Source of the DNA: Bacillus sp. ISL-37
GTDB lineage: Bacteria; Bacillota; Bacilli; Bacillales; Cytobacillaceae
Reading direction: 5' to 3'
Length of the DNA stretch: 64,000 bases
Assembly (NCBI RefSeq): GCF_018613315.1
Contig: NZ_JAGGQL010000045.1
Span: forward strand, 1 to 64,000
Of this stretch, positions 9,701 through 18,098 are shown piece after piece; the first letter of the stretch is position 1, and each line of letters begins with the position of its first letter. A program made the position numbers and the translations under genes. The notes beneath the pieces were generated by a model, which saw only the letters and a program-made list of their open reading frames with translations, ran no database searches and had not been told where the DNA came from.

Positions 9701-11351
9701 TCTTGCCCATTTCTGGATCATTTTGTTTATTCGTCTGGCTAACATTTAGAGAGGTATGGCCTGCTTGGATTGCTGCTACTAAAGCTTGCCCTTCTTCACG
9801 ATGCATTTTCATGAACGGAATTTGCCAACCGCCTTGGTCTTCATAAAACACCGGACTATCAGTATTAAAAACGATAATACCTTTCGCTCCAGCCTCTGCA
9901 GCATTTTTTGTCTTGTCTACAAAAGTCAAGGCTCCTCGTTCCATCACAACAACTTTGCCAGTAACATCTAACCCAGCATAATCATCAGGATATCCTAACT
10001 TTTCATCTCCCAGGTAAACTAGTTCTAGTGGACCCTCAAGATTAGTCCAGTCATCGACACCATATCCCACCCCGGTAAAGTCCTCTACACCTTCAAGAGT
10101 TACGGCATGCTGATAAAGATAAGCCACGTTTCCTGATGCAGCCACCTGAATAGTATCTGCATTAAGGCCTGGTGCACCTACAACGCCGATATCCGGATTT
10201 TCATAGTAAGGAGTTGACCAACCTCGGCCAATATGCCCAGAGTTACCTGCAGATACAGAAGCAACGATTCCATTTTCAACCGCTCTCGTAATCGCAAGGT
10301 CTTCTGCACTTTCTTCATCATAGAAAGATGCTGTTGAGCCTAAGCTCATGTTAAGTACATCAGCGCCTAGTTTAATAGAGTCATCGATTGCTGCAAGATA
10401 GATATCAGACCAAGTAGATGGATAAATAGGGTCATTACTGAATACCTTCATGCCCAATACCTGAGCCTCCGGCGCAACACCTTTAATACCACCGTTAGTT
10501 TCATCGCCATTTGCTGCTACTGTCCCGGCAACGTGCATACCATGCATTGAAGCATCTGGACCGATATCAAGAATTGTATCGTTTTGGTCGTAATAGTTAT
10601 AACCATAAGGGACCTTGTCTGTGTAGAATTTTCCTTTCAATGAAAACTCTTCAGCCAGTTCACTTACTTCAGCAGAATCAAGTTCCGCTTTTGTCTTATC
10701 AGTAACTACAAAATCTTTATGTGACGGATCAACGCCTGAGTCAATGACTGAAACAACCATACCTTCACCCTTAAGTTTTGCATCAGCCCATGTTTGAGCA
10801 GATTGTATGAAAGAGTGGCTCTTAGTCATATCAGGTGTTTCTGGCCTGTTATATTCGTTCGCCAAATACACATTTTTTACTCCTGCAACGGCCTCAATTT
10901 TAGCGATATCTCCATACTTAACTTCTCCGCTGAAACCATTAAAAGCTGTTGAGAAATTATGTTTATAGGTCATATTAACGCCCTTGGACTTCAATTTATC
11001 CTTAACGTTCTTTTGCTGTTTTTCAAGCTTGTTTGTAATTGATAATTTAGTATCTTCAGATAATTCTTTGTATAATTTACCTTGCTTTGTCGCATATTCT
11101 ACAGGAGTTTGTCCTTCTACTTCTACAATGACTCGCACTTTATCGGTAGCTTTAAAATCTGCTTTAACAAGATCTTTTTTGTCCAGCTTTTTTAATTCTT
11201 TTTGCTTATAGTCCTGGATTTGCTTTAGCTTGTAATCAAAGTCCTTTTTGGTATAGTCAGCTGCGGATACACTAAACCCAAAGTTAGACAGCACTAGTGC
11301 TGAAGCTAATGCGTAGGAAACTACCTTTTTTCTGTTTTTCTTACGACTCAC
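6759..11351 (-). CDS. Vpr/C5a-peptidase-like S8 serine protease with PA domain and three C-terminal CWB2 repeats
   Basis: A very large wall-anchored subtilase (1,530 aa). Order seen: signal peptide to residue 30; I9-type propeptide about 70-165; S8 domain with catalytic Asp204 (SVIDSGVD), His270 (MHGMHVAG) and Ser592 (GTSMAAPHVAG); a protease-associated insert at about 440-540 between His and Ser; then several beta-sandwich regions (about 670-1235) resembling the Fn3/Big modules of cell-envelope proteases; finally three CWB2 repeats from about 1240. The full triad is present. Family members digest extracellular proteins for nutrition or mature surface proteins. It has its own promoter and terminator. 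Start ATG at 11351 has GGAGG seven bases upstream. Confidence 0.93.
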   Translation of the reverse strand: MSRKKNRKKVVSYALASALVLSNFGFSVSAADYTKKDFDYKLKQIQDYKQKELKKLDKKDLVKADFKATDKVRVIVEVEGQTPVEYATKQGKLYKELSEDTKLSITNKLEKQQKNVKDKLKSKGVNMTYKHNFSTAFNGFSGEVKYGDIAKIEAVAGVKNVYLANEYNRPETPDMTKSHSFIQSAQTWADAKLKGEGMVVSVIDSGVDPSHKDFVVTDKTKAELDSAEVSELAEEFSLKGKFYTDKVPYGYNYYDQNDTILDIGPDASMHGMHVAGTVAANGDETNGGIKGVAPEAQVLGMKVFSNDPIYPSTWSDIYLAAIDDSIKLGADVLNMSLGSTASFYDEESAEDLAITRAVENGIVASVSAGNSGHIGRGWSTPYYENPDIGVVGAPGLNADTIQVAASGNVAYLYQHAVTLEGVEDFTGVGYGVDDWTNLEGPLELVYLGDEKLGYPDDYAGLDVTGKVVVMERGALTFVDKTKNAAEAGAKGIIVFNTDSPVFYEDQGGWQIPFMKMHREEGQALVAAIQAGHTSLNVSQTNKQNDPEMGKMTEFSSWGTTPSLDLKPEITAPGGKIVSTLNDDQYGEMSGTSMAAPHVAGGSALVQQYLQEDERFAELTSGERTRLAKALLMNTAEVIEDENGQSFSPRRQGAGMMQTFYAVDTPVYMVDSESGEAKVELKDFTSKTFEMTLTANNISDEDVTYKVDASVLTDMFAQVQDSADYNALIAGDMEGAVVDAPDKIRVPAGESKEFTVKVDFTNAKIPGFDKSGNPVTYDLKQDIFVEGFVSLEDVNNVEAPLSIPYVGFYGEWDRPDILDGFKDLGEDRFYELSSGWNDMLFGTGNFVAPVPNKGFYPVSPNSDGWNDDIYPLPSFLRNADVAQFNILDSNGKFLRRVLLENDVRKTILNPQTGARYSFNPARAWDGKVNSQTVPDGLYQYEIKTVVDYEGAEWQSKKIPVYVDNTAPEVEAVFHEETSTVTWETVEEGTGVEINAIFVNGELVEVVGSDDTSYALTDLPEKAVVEVMAMDYASNAGFDEAALGDTEVPLIYLDLSGPEPFGVYNSFTVPVTGYVTDDLSLKKLTVNGQEVPFTLNAENGRYYFSAQTEFTKDGYYDVIVTAEDHSGKEFSISRKVFIDTTGPVVDVTAPKFVDNAVKEVKVTLNLKDNFNYLSLYVGDNHEFEQPFTSPVEIMKPADKTVELTLPVELGQNSYQFKLVDLGGNETIHNYTVYRNEDESRVNRVSGANRYVTAAEISKKGWEASDTVVLARGDDYADALAGVPLAKKHNAPLLLTATGSLPAETVAELERLGTKSVVILGGEKAISAAVVEALTEKGYSVERLSGKNRYATAAAVASAVAPGTVNEVVVANGANFPDALSVASYAAAKGMPILLTGADELNEDTKKAIRNLGVKKTIVVGGKAVVSDSVAITLPNPYRVSGKNRYETAVAAAEHFAPGSDHYYVATGTNYADALAGAALAAQEGTGILLVGETLGTSVETYLKDQQVEKVTILGGKVSVNEAVEKAVKKLFE

Positions 11352-11425
11352 TCATCATTCCTCCATTTAATAGTCTTAAGTTTAATAGGATCATTTTCTA
11401 TGTATGTCCCCTTAAAATTGATCCA

Positions 11426-11434
11426 CCTCCTTAA
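11426..11434 (-). promoter_or_regulatory. Orphan strong Shine-Dalgarno in the subtilase leader (STAB-SD-like)
   Basis: The minus strand reads AAGGAGGTG, a near-complete match to the 16S 3' end, 75 bases before the start codon. No ATG, GTG or TTG reading frame follows at a usable distance, and the gene has its own GGAGG. This resembles the mRNA-stabilising 5' SD of B. thuringiensis cry3A and B. subtilis aprE-type leaders. Confidence 0.4.
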
Positions 11435-11474
11435 TATTTAGATTTTTTTAAACTTTTCAAATATACTATTTTAT

Positions 11475-11502
11475 TTTATATGATAGTCCTTTTGGTAGTC
11501 AA
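11475..11502 (-). promoter_or_regulatory. Sigma-A promoter of the 1,530-aa subtilase
   Basis: TTGACT (11497-11502) and TATAAA (11475-11480) on the minus strand are separated by 16 bases, giving a leader of roughly 110 bases that contains the orphan SD. Confidence 0.6.
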
Positions 11503-11563
11503 ACTAATTTACACCTTTTTTCGTATTTTTTACCAAATGAGTAGGTTAAAAGAATCAAATTTA

Positions 11564-11592
11564 AACAAAAACCCTTCCTAATCGGAAGGGTT
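11564..11592 (-). terminator. Terminator of the 1,428-aa subtilase
   Basis: Perfect stem AACCCTTCC / GGAAGGGTT followed on the minus strand by TTTTGTTTAAATTT, ten bases after the stop. Confidence 0.85.
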
Positions 11593-11601
11593 CATAAAGT
11601 A

Positions 11602-14600
11602 TTACTTACTCAATAGATTTTCACCAACAGCTTTTGTGCCTCCATATATATAGAAGCTATCAACACCAGTTGTTTGGATATATCGTTTTGTTTCATCAGC
11701 CATTTGATCAGTCTTCACAAGCAGAATAGGCATTTCCATGATTGAAGCAAAGTGGCTTCCGCTCAATCCATCCGGGAAGTTTTCTCCGTTTGCTAAACTA
11801 GCTATTTCAACCTGCGGATAAAACTTCTTTGCCACCTCGACAGAAGTCTGATAGCGATTGCTGCCTGATAATCGTGTTAAATCTTTAACGCCCAATGAGG
11901 TAATCTTCTTCATCGCTTCCTCTGTAATTGCCTTTTTTCCGCCAATAACAGTGACTTTTTTAATATTATTTTGCTTGATGTAATCAGCAATTTCTTGATT
12001 CAACCCACTTTTCGAACTATTCAGCAGGACAGGAATCGTTTTCTGTGTAGCATATGGAACTACGCTAAGAACATCCGCAAAGTCCAAACCAGAAGCAACA
12101 ATGACTTCTTCTGGAGCTTTGGAAGCCTTTTTGGCAATTTCAACCGATGTAGCAGTGCGATTTGCTCCCGCAATTCTGCTAACGGTAAATTCCTTTTTAA
12201 ACTGTTGTTCTATTTTGTCTGATACTGCTTTTTTCCCTCCAAGAATGACGACTTTCCCACCTGGTTTCAGTAGGCGATTAGTCTCTTCGAGGGCTTTTTC
12301 AAGTACTGTATTATTTTCACTGACTAAAATGGTTGTCCCATTAACAACCTTATTTAACACACCTCCTGACAAAGCATCAGGATAGTTATTGCCTGAAGCA
12401 ATAATTACTTGATCCAATGTATGGTCCGGCAAGCGCTTGGCAAATGCCAGGGAAGTATCAAACCTGGTAGGTCCTGAAATTCGTTCAACAGTATTCTTTG
12501 AAGGCTTTGTATCCAGGTTTACAATTAATTCATACGATTCAATACTCGGGTTATCATCAGAACTTGATACAGCAATGTATACTGGTCCTGATTCTGTTAA
12601 CTGAATGGATTTGAACTCTCCATCTCCCCTGCCGTAATAGTCCCCGCTGGCAAGAAGATTACCCTTCTTATCGTATACAGATAACTCACCATCCATATCA
12701 ACAGGCACTTCTAAGTGGATATCCGCTGTAGTGTTCTTTAAATTATTCAGAATATACCAATCGATATCCCCTGTCTGTTCTTTATAATTCATGTAGCCTT
12801 CTGCCTTCCAGTTTGCTTGGCTGCCCTCTGAAAGTGTTAATGGTTTTGATGGTACATTATTCACCACGTCTGAATCCGCATCTTCATCATTCGGATTCGC
12901 ATCGGATAGTGTCATTACATAACTGGAAAGAGGTACTCTGTTTGCATGCCAAGCATAATTGGCAACAACAAGGAAATAGCCTGAACTTTCCTTCCTCTTG
13001 AACGAACCGGTCTCAATTTCATTATCCCAGCCTGCATCCATGGCGATAACACTTTCATATTCCTCTGGATCAATAATTCCGTCCGCGTTCGCATCTTCCA
13101 CAATGAATACCATCGGGTCGATTGGCGACTCTTTGTATTCTGCAGGAGGAGTACCTATGATTCCCTCAGGTTTGACAGTAAAACCAAAAATGCCTTCTTC
13201 TCCGCTTTCCACATAATACATATCAAGATCACTAGAGAAAGCTAGATTTCCCTCAATCGTTTCACCGGTATACAATGTTGCCTCTGCTTCTGAATCGTTT
13301 GGTTCATTTACATCCTCAATTTTTGCTAATTGGCTTGATGTCAATTCGTAAGGTTCAAAGGTTGGAGCATAGTCCCAGTTAAAAATTGCGAGAGCGTAAG
13401 TTTTACCTTCATGTAATCCAGCCTGAATATATCCTTCAATATCCATCCCTAAGTTCACCTGGATCGGTACCCAACCATAAATTTCATCATGTTGCCTTAG
13501 TTCCATGATTGGCTTTACACCATCCTTGGATGCAAGACCAATTTGATAGATTCCGCTTTCTTCAGGAACAAATTTATATAAGTCTATATCATCTCCGAAT
13601 TGAATGTATTCTGAAACCTTTTCCCCAATTTGATACGGAATTGCAAACTCACTGATAAAGTCGATTTCCTCTTCGAATTCAGGTAGTTCTTCAGATGGCT
13701 CTTCTTCTTTTTTCGTCATTTTATTCTTTGCATAAGTTTCCAGAGTAATATTTTCTTCAATTAGCTCTACTTCTGGTTCTTCCCAATTAGGGAACCCATC
13801 GAGGTCCTCCGGAAGGACTTTTCCTTCTATGGTCAATTTGTATGGAGAGATTGATCCTCTGGCCATAGAAAAATCCATTTCAAAGAATTCCTCAAAATAA
13901 TCAGGAGTATTTGTGACAATTGCAGTGTATTGAAAACCGGGAATAGCCTCAAAAACCACAGTTTCTCCTTCTGAAATAAAATGACTGTTTCCGTAAGTGA
14001 TTTCGTATTCTTCTCCGGTTTCAGCATCACCCATCAATATTGAAATCCCTGTGTCCACTCCAGCCAAAGCACTAGTTTTTACTCTAATGACCTGTGGATC
14101 TTCTACAGAGAATTTGAAAAAGTCTTGATCCCCTTCTTCTCCATTTAGGTAGTGCCCTTCCGACTCATACGGAAGGCCAGTTACTTGTACAGGATTCTCA
14201 TCATCATTCAGTTCATTATAAAGTTCCGTGCTTTTCTCGACTGATAGTGTATAATCCGCATTTTCACTGCCAGTTCCGTTTGTATCATACACGCCGATTA
14301 ATAAGGAACCTTTTTCGAAACTCTCAAATAAATATCCCTCTTCTTTTCCTTCCGCAACATCATTGATTGAATCAATGAAAAATAACTCGTCTTCTCCCTC
14401 CGGCAAGAAGGCCAGTTCCATTCCAAAATCAAACAGAGGGTTGCCTTTCAAGTTAAGTTGAAGGAATTCTTCAAGGACCACCTCTGTCTTATACCAAATT
14501 GTTTTTCCAGGCTTGTTAATCGTCCCATTAACTTGGCTGTTCGAATTTTGATCGATTGATATTGCAGTATCCAAAATATCTTCATCTGATAAACCTGTTT

Positions 14601-15888
14601 CTTCTGGTAGTTTATCATGATCAAAGTTTAGCGCCGCCACCGGATTTACCAAGCCACTTCCATACGTTAAGTCATAACCTTGGTCACCCAGATCTTTAGC
14701 TGATCTTTCGAGGATTTGCTCTACTTGAAAAGGCGTAAGCGATTCATCCGCTGACTTCAATAAGGCAACTGTTCCTGCTACTACAGGCGATGCCATGGAT
14801 GTTCCACTTAATTCAGTAAAAGTAGACTTCCCATTGAATCCTGTGCTATAAATGCGGTCGCCAGGGGCTACCAGGTCTACTGAAGGACCATATGTGGAGA
14901 ACTCAGTGATTTTTTCATTTTTATCCGTTGCCCCAACACTTATGACACCGCGATAAGATGCTGGATATGATTTTTCATTTACGCCACTGTTGCCGGCTGC
15001 TGCAACAACGGTTATTCCCGCCTCAACAGCTAGATTCACCGCCTCTTCCAATATAGGTGAAGACATCGGACTGCCAAGACTCATATTGATAATTTCTGCT
15101 CCACTATCAATAGCATGGAGGATTCCCTCGGCAATTGAATAGTCCGAGGTGAAAGGCGTGCCATTAAAAACATCAATTCCAATGATTTTCGCGTTTGGAC
15201 TTACGCCCATTCCGCCTACTTCATTGCCTTTTTGGGCAGCGATGATCCCTGCAACATGTGTACCGTGCATATCTGCTACAGGCTTCCTCATCGGATCAAT
15301 AATGTTTGTAGATGATAGTATATTATCCTTCAAATCTGGATGGCTTTTATCAATCCCTCCATCTATGACGGCTACTTTTACCTCTCTATCCCCCGCTTTT
15401 TGCTGGGCTTTCTCTAGTTCAAGCTGAGAAAAGTGATACATCTTATCGAGCTTAGGATCGGTTGTTCCCAGCTTCTGATAAGCTACACTTTGTTTTATCG
15501 ATATAACTTTGGAGTTCCTCTTGTATGTCTGAATAACTGACTCAAGTTTAGACTTTGAAGGTAAAGAGATGACATCATATCCAAGTTTCGGTAGTTGTTT
15601 CTTTACCATTACACCAGCTGCTTGATGTTCCTTTAATGACAAAGGAGATGAGTATTGAACAATATACGTATTGTCCTGGTAATTCTTCTCCCCTTGCTTT
15701 ACATTCATAAAATCAGATTTGGCTTGATCCTGAGGTGCCTTTCTTTGGAGCACATCTCTCAGGCTCATATCAGCTTTCTCCTGATAGCTCACCCCTGATT
15801 GGGCCAAGGATTGCAGTGGGGCACTAACCAATAGTAATGAGGCAGCAATTGGTATGACAGCGTTTTTTAACTTCGTTCTTTTCTTCAT
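11602..15888 (-). CDS. S8 subtilase with PPC-like domains, EF-hand-like loop and three C-terminal CWB2 repeats
   Basis: A second giant subtilase, 1,428 aa. Seen: signal peptide to about residue 30; propeptide region 35-150; catalytic Asp176 (VAVIDGGID), His208 (MHGTHVAG) and Ser364 (SGTSMASP); a long acidic stalk (about 430-1130) with repeated beta-rich units of the pre-peptidase C-terminal kind, and a calcium-loop-like stretch DANADGIIDPEEYE near residue 970; three CWB2 repeats from about 1135. There is no PA insert, unlike the neighbouring subtilase, so the two are not recent duplicates. The acidic stalk with an EF-hand-like loop suggests calcium-dependent rigidity (inference). The ATG at 15888 has GGAGAGAG upstream; the gene is monocistronic, with a terminator on each side. 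Confidence 0.92.
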   Translation of the reverse strand: MKKRTKLKNAVIPIAASLLLVSAPLQSLAQSGVSYQEKADMSLRDVLQRKAPQDQAKSDFMNVKQGEKNYQDNTYIVQYSSPLSLKEHQAAGVMVKKQLPKLGYDVISLPSKSKLESVIQTYKRNSKVISIKQSVAYQKLGTTDPKLDKMYHFSQLELEKAQQKAGDREVKVAVIDGGIDKSHPDLKDNILSSTNIIDPMRKPVADMHGTHVAGIIAAQKGNEVGGMGVSPNAKIIGIDVFNGTPFTSDYSIAEGILHAIDSGAEIINMSLGSPMSSPILEEAVNLAVEAGITVVAAAGNSGVNEKSYPASYRGVISVGATDKNEKITEFSTYGPSVDLVAPGDRIYSTGFNGKSTFTELSGTSMASPVVAGTVALLKSADESLTPFQVEQILERSAKDLGDQGYDLTYGSGLVNPVAALNFDHDKLPEETGLSDEDILDTAISIDQNSNSQVNGTINKPGKTIWYKTEVVLEEFLQLNLKGNPLFDFGMELAFLPEGEDELFFIDSINDVAEGKEEGYLFESFEKGSLLIGVYDTNGTGSENADYTLSVEKSTELYNELNDDENPVQVTGLPYESEGHYLNGEEGDQDFFKFSVEDPQVIRVKTSALAGVDTGISILMGDAETGEEYEITYGNSHFISEGETVVFEAIPGFQYTAIVTNTPDYFEEFFEMDFSMARGSISPYKLTIEGKVLPEDLDGFPNWEEPEVELIEENITLETYAKNKMTKKEEEPSEELPEFEEEIDFISEFAIPYQIGEKVSEYIQFGDDIDLYKFVPEESGIYQIGLASKDGVKPIMELRQHDEIYGWVPIQVNLGMDIEGYIQAGLHEGKTYALAIFNWDYAPTFEPYELTSSQLAKIEDVNEPNDSEAEATLYTGETIEGNLAFSSDLDMYYVESGEEGIFGFTVKPEGIIGTPPAEYKESPIDPMVFIVEDANADGIIDPEEYESVIAMDAGWDNEIETGSFKRKESSGYFLVVANYAWHANRVPLSSYVMTLSDANPNDEDADSDVVNNVPSKPLTLSEGSQANWKAEGYMNYKEQTGDIDWYILNNLKNTTADIHLEVPVDMDGELSVYDKKGNLLASGDYYGRGDGEFKSIQLTESGPVYIAVSSSDDNPSIESYELIVNLDTKPSKNTVERISGPTRFDTSLAFAKRLPDHTLDQVIIASGNNYPDALSGGVLNKVVNGTTILVSENNTVLEKALEETNRLLKPGGKVVILGGKKAVSDKIEQQFKKEFTVSRIAGANRTATSVEIAKKASKAPEEVIVASGLDFADVLSVVPYATQKTIPVLLNSSKSGLNQEIADYIKQNNIKKVTVIGGKKAITEEAMKKITSLGVKDLTRLSGSNRYQTSVEVAKKFYPQVEIASLANGENFPDGLSGSHFASIMEMPILLVKTDQMADETKRYIQTTGVDSFYIYGGTKAVGENLLSK

Positions 15889-15993
15889 ACTCTCTCCTTC
15901 TCCTAACGTATTATCAGGAAATATAGTAAATACAAGAAGATTATAGCAAATATTGTAAAATATTAATCTATTATTATTTCGACATTTTATGAC

Positions 15994-16027
15994 AGAAAAA
16001 CAGCCAGTACAATGTACTGGCTGTTTG
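15994..16027 (-). terminator. Terminator of the first LRR-CWB2 gene
   Basis: Stem ACAGCCAGTA / TACTGGCTGT followed by TTTTTCTG on the minus strand, just past the stop at 16033. Confidence 0.85.
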
Positions 16028-16032
16028 ATTCA

Positions 16033-17976
16033 TTAGTTTTGAATATATTTAGAAATATCTTCTGTTACCGCTGATTTTCCGCCGAGGATCATTACATCCT
16101 TGACACCGTTATTCACTAGTACCTTTAAAGTTTCCGCCGGAATTTTATCCTTTTCTACAAGCAATAATGGCGCATTTTGTTTTGCTGCAAGGACAGACCC
16201 TGTCAATGCATCTGCAAAGCCTCTGCCGTTTGCGACGAATACTTTATCTGTTGCTAATCCTAAAGTGTTAATTAAATTCGCAGCAGTTTCGAAGCGATTT
16301 TTACCGCCAATACGCTCTGCATTTGGCAATTCTTTGAACACATCAGCACTGATTACGCCTTCTCCACCAACAACGATTGTCTTCTTGATTCCTGTTAACA
16401 TCGCCTTTGTTTCAGCTGGAGTGCTATTTTTATTGACTAATAGAATTGGATAACCATTAGTAGCTGCATATGAAGCTACGGCAAGTGCATCAGGGAAATC
16501 CTGGCCATAAGCAACAATTGCTGTATCAGGGTTTCCGCCAAGTTTAGCAGCGATTAATTTAGCTGTTTCAAACCTGTTCTTACCTGCAATTCTTTCAATG
16601 CCTAAGTTCATGCCTTTTAGGGCGTTTTCAACTTTTGCAGAAACAGCACCCGTTCCACCAAGAATAACAACTTTTTTTGCTTTAAGTCTTGTCAATTCAG
16701 CAATTGTTTCTTGAGGAAGACTGTCTTTTCCAGTAAGAAGGATTGGAGCATTCAACTTATATGCTAGAGAAGCACCTGCAAGGGCATCTGGGAAATCGTC
16801 ACCACGAGCAATTACAACTGTCTCGGCAGTTTGCCAACCTTCCTGGGATATTTCAGTAGCTGTTGCATATCGGTTAACACCTGATACTCGTTCTACTTCT
16901 CTTTGGACGATTGCATCATATTCAACCATAACTCCACGTGCTTTTAAGTCTTTAATGATTTTTTCCGATTCTGAAGTTAATGGGTTTTGCATAATGAACA
17001 GAGAGCCGCCCTGCATATTTTTCAATGGTGTAAGGTCAGTAATTAGATTTCCTGTTAAATTGATATCAGCATATTTAACAGTAGATAGTGCAGAGATGTC
17101 AGTAAGCTGGTTATCACTAAAGTCATAGGTTCCATAAACATCGTTTGAGACTGTCAATCCTTCTAGAGACTTTAATTTGTTCCCACTAAGATCAACATCA
17201 TCTAACTTAGTCAGGCTTTTAAGGTTTACGATACTATCGATATCATTTTCTTCAGCATTCAGCTTCGTGATCGTGTTGATGTTTTTCAAAGCATCCAGGC
17301 TCTTCAACTGGTTCTGGCCCAGGTTAAGATATACTGCCTGTCCTACAGTCATTGAGGAAAGGGAATTAATAGATGCAATCTTATTCATTGAAAGATTAAT
17401 AACACCTGTACCCTCCACTTTCAGGTTATCTAATGGGCTCACATCCGAAATGAGGTTTCCACTTAAGTCTAAGAAGCTCAGATTATCGATATCTTTAAGA
17501 GCGCTAATATCTGAAATGTTATTAGCAGTCAAATCAAGAGCACTTAATTCTTTTAGGTTCTTCAATGCACTGATATTGCTGATATTGTTTTCTGCCAAAC
17601 CTAACCAAGCAAGATTGGTCAAATTCTTCAAAGAATCAATATTAGAGATACCGTTACCTGCTAATTCTATGCCTTGAAGACCTGTTAAATCTTTTAATGG
17701 TGTTAAGTCAGTAATCTCATTATACTCAAGACTAATCTGTTGTAGGTTTACTGCCTTTTCTAAACCTGATAAACTAGCAATTCCCTCTTCAAAAGCCCAG
17801 ATATCATAAAGGTTTTGCAGATCTGCCTCAGTAATTTCTTCGATTTCTAGATACTCCTTAATTACTCTCTCCAAATTTGAATCCGGAATTAAGGACCCTG
17901 CCGCTACTGCTGGACTGGCTGTAAACACCAGCAATACAGCTAACAATAATTTTAAAACAAAAAAATCTTTTTTCAT
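16033..17976 (-). CDS. Internalin-like leucine-rich-repeat protein with three C-terminal CWB2 repeats
   Basis: A secreted wall-bound binding protein without an enzyme domain. Seen: signal peptide ending AVAA near 26; an internalin-type cap starting SLIPDSNLERVIKEYL; about twelve 20-22 residue LRRs (pattern L..L.L..N.I.DIS.L) over residues 70-345; CWB2 repeats from about 363 to 647. Internalin LRRs bind proteins on other cells or in the medium; the ligand here is unknown. In Listeria such proteins are often held by LPXTG or GW modules; here CWB2 takes that role. A paralogue with the same layout is at 45-47 kb. ATG at 17976 has AGGAGG upstream. Confidence 0.92.
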   Translation of the reverse strand: MKKDFFVLKLLLAVLLVFTASPAVAAGSLIPDSNLERVIKEYLEIEEITEADLQNLYDIWAFEEGIASLSGLEKAVNLQQISLEYNEITDLTPLKDLTGLQGIELAGNGISNIDSLKNLTNLAWLGLAENNISNISALKNLKELSALDLTANNISDISALKDIDNLSFLDLSGNLISDVSPLDNLKVEGTGVINLSMNKIASINSLSSMTVGQAVYLNLGQNQLKSLDALKNINTITKLNAEENDIDSIVNLKSLTKLDDVDLSGNKLKSLEGLTVSNDVYGTYDFSDNQLTDISALSTVKYADINLTGNLITDLTPLKNMQGGSLFIMQNPLTSESEKIIKDLKARGVMVEYDAIVQREVERVSGVNRYATATEISQEGWQTAETVVIARGDDFPDALAGASLAYKLNAPILLTGKDSLPQETIAELTRLKAKKVVILGGTGAVSAKVENALKGMNLGIERIAGKNRFETAKLIAAKLGGNPDTAIVAYGQDFPDALAVASYAATNGYPILLVNKNSTPAETKAMLTGIKKTIVVGGEGVISADVFKELPNAERIGGKNRFETAANLINTLGLATDKVFVANGRGFADALTGSVLAAKQNAPLLLVEKDKIPAETLKVLVNNGVKDVMILGGKSAVTEDISKYIQN

Positions 17977-18098
17977 TCCCCGTTTTCCTCCTGGATAGTT
18001 AAGTTTTGGATAAAATACCCATATAAACCATACTTTCCTATTATAGAACTTTATACCCAGGAAGTATTACTTATCTTTCGACATTTTTCTACATAAAT

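Noticed and set aside
17177-17677. 166-codon plus-strand frame
   Set aside because: Antisense shadow of the LRR region of the gene at 16033-17976; its periodic sequence only mirrors the repeats, and it has no ribosome binding site.
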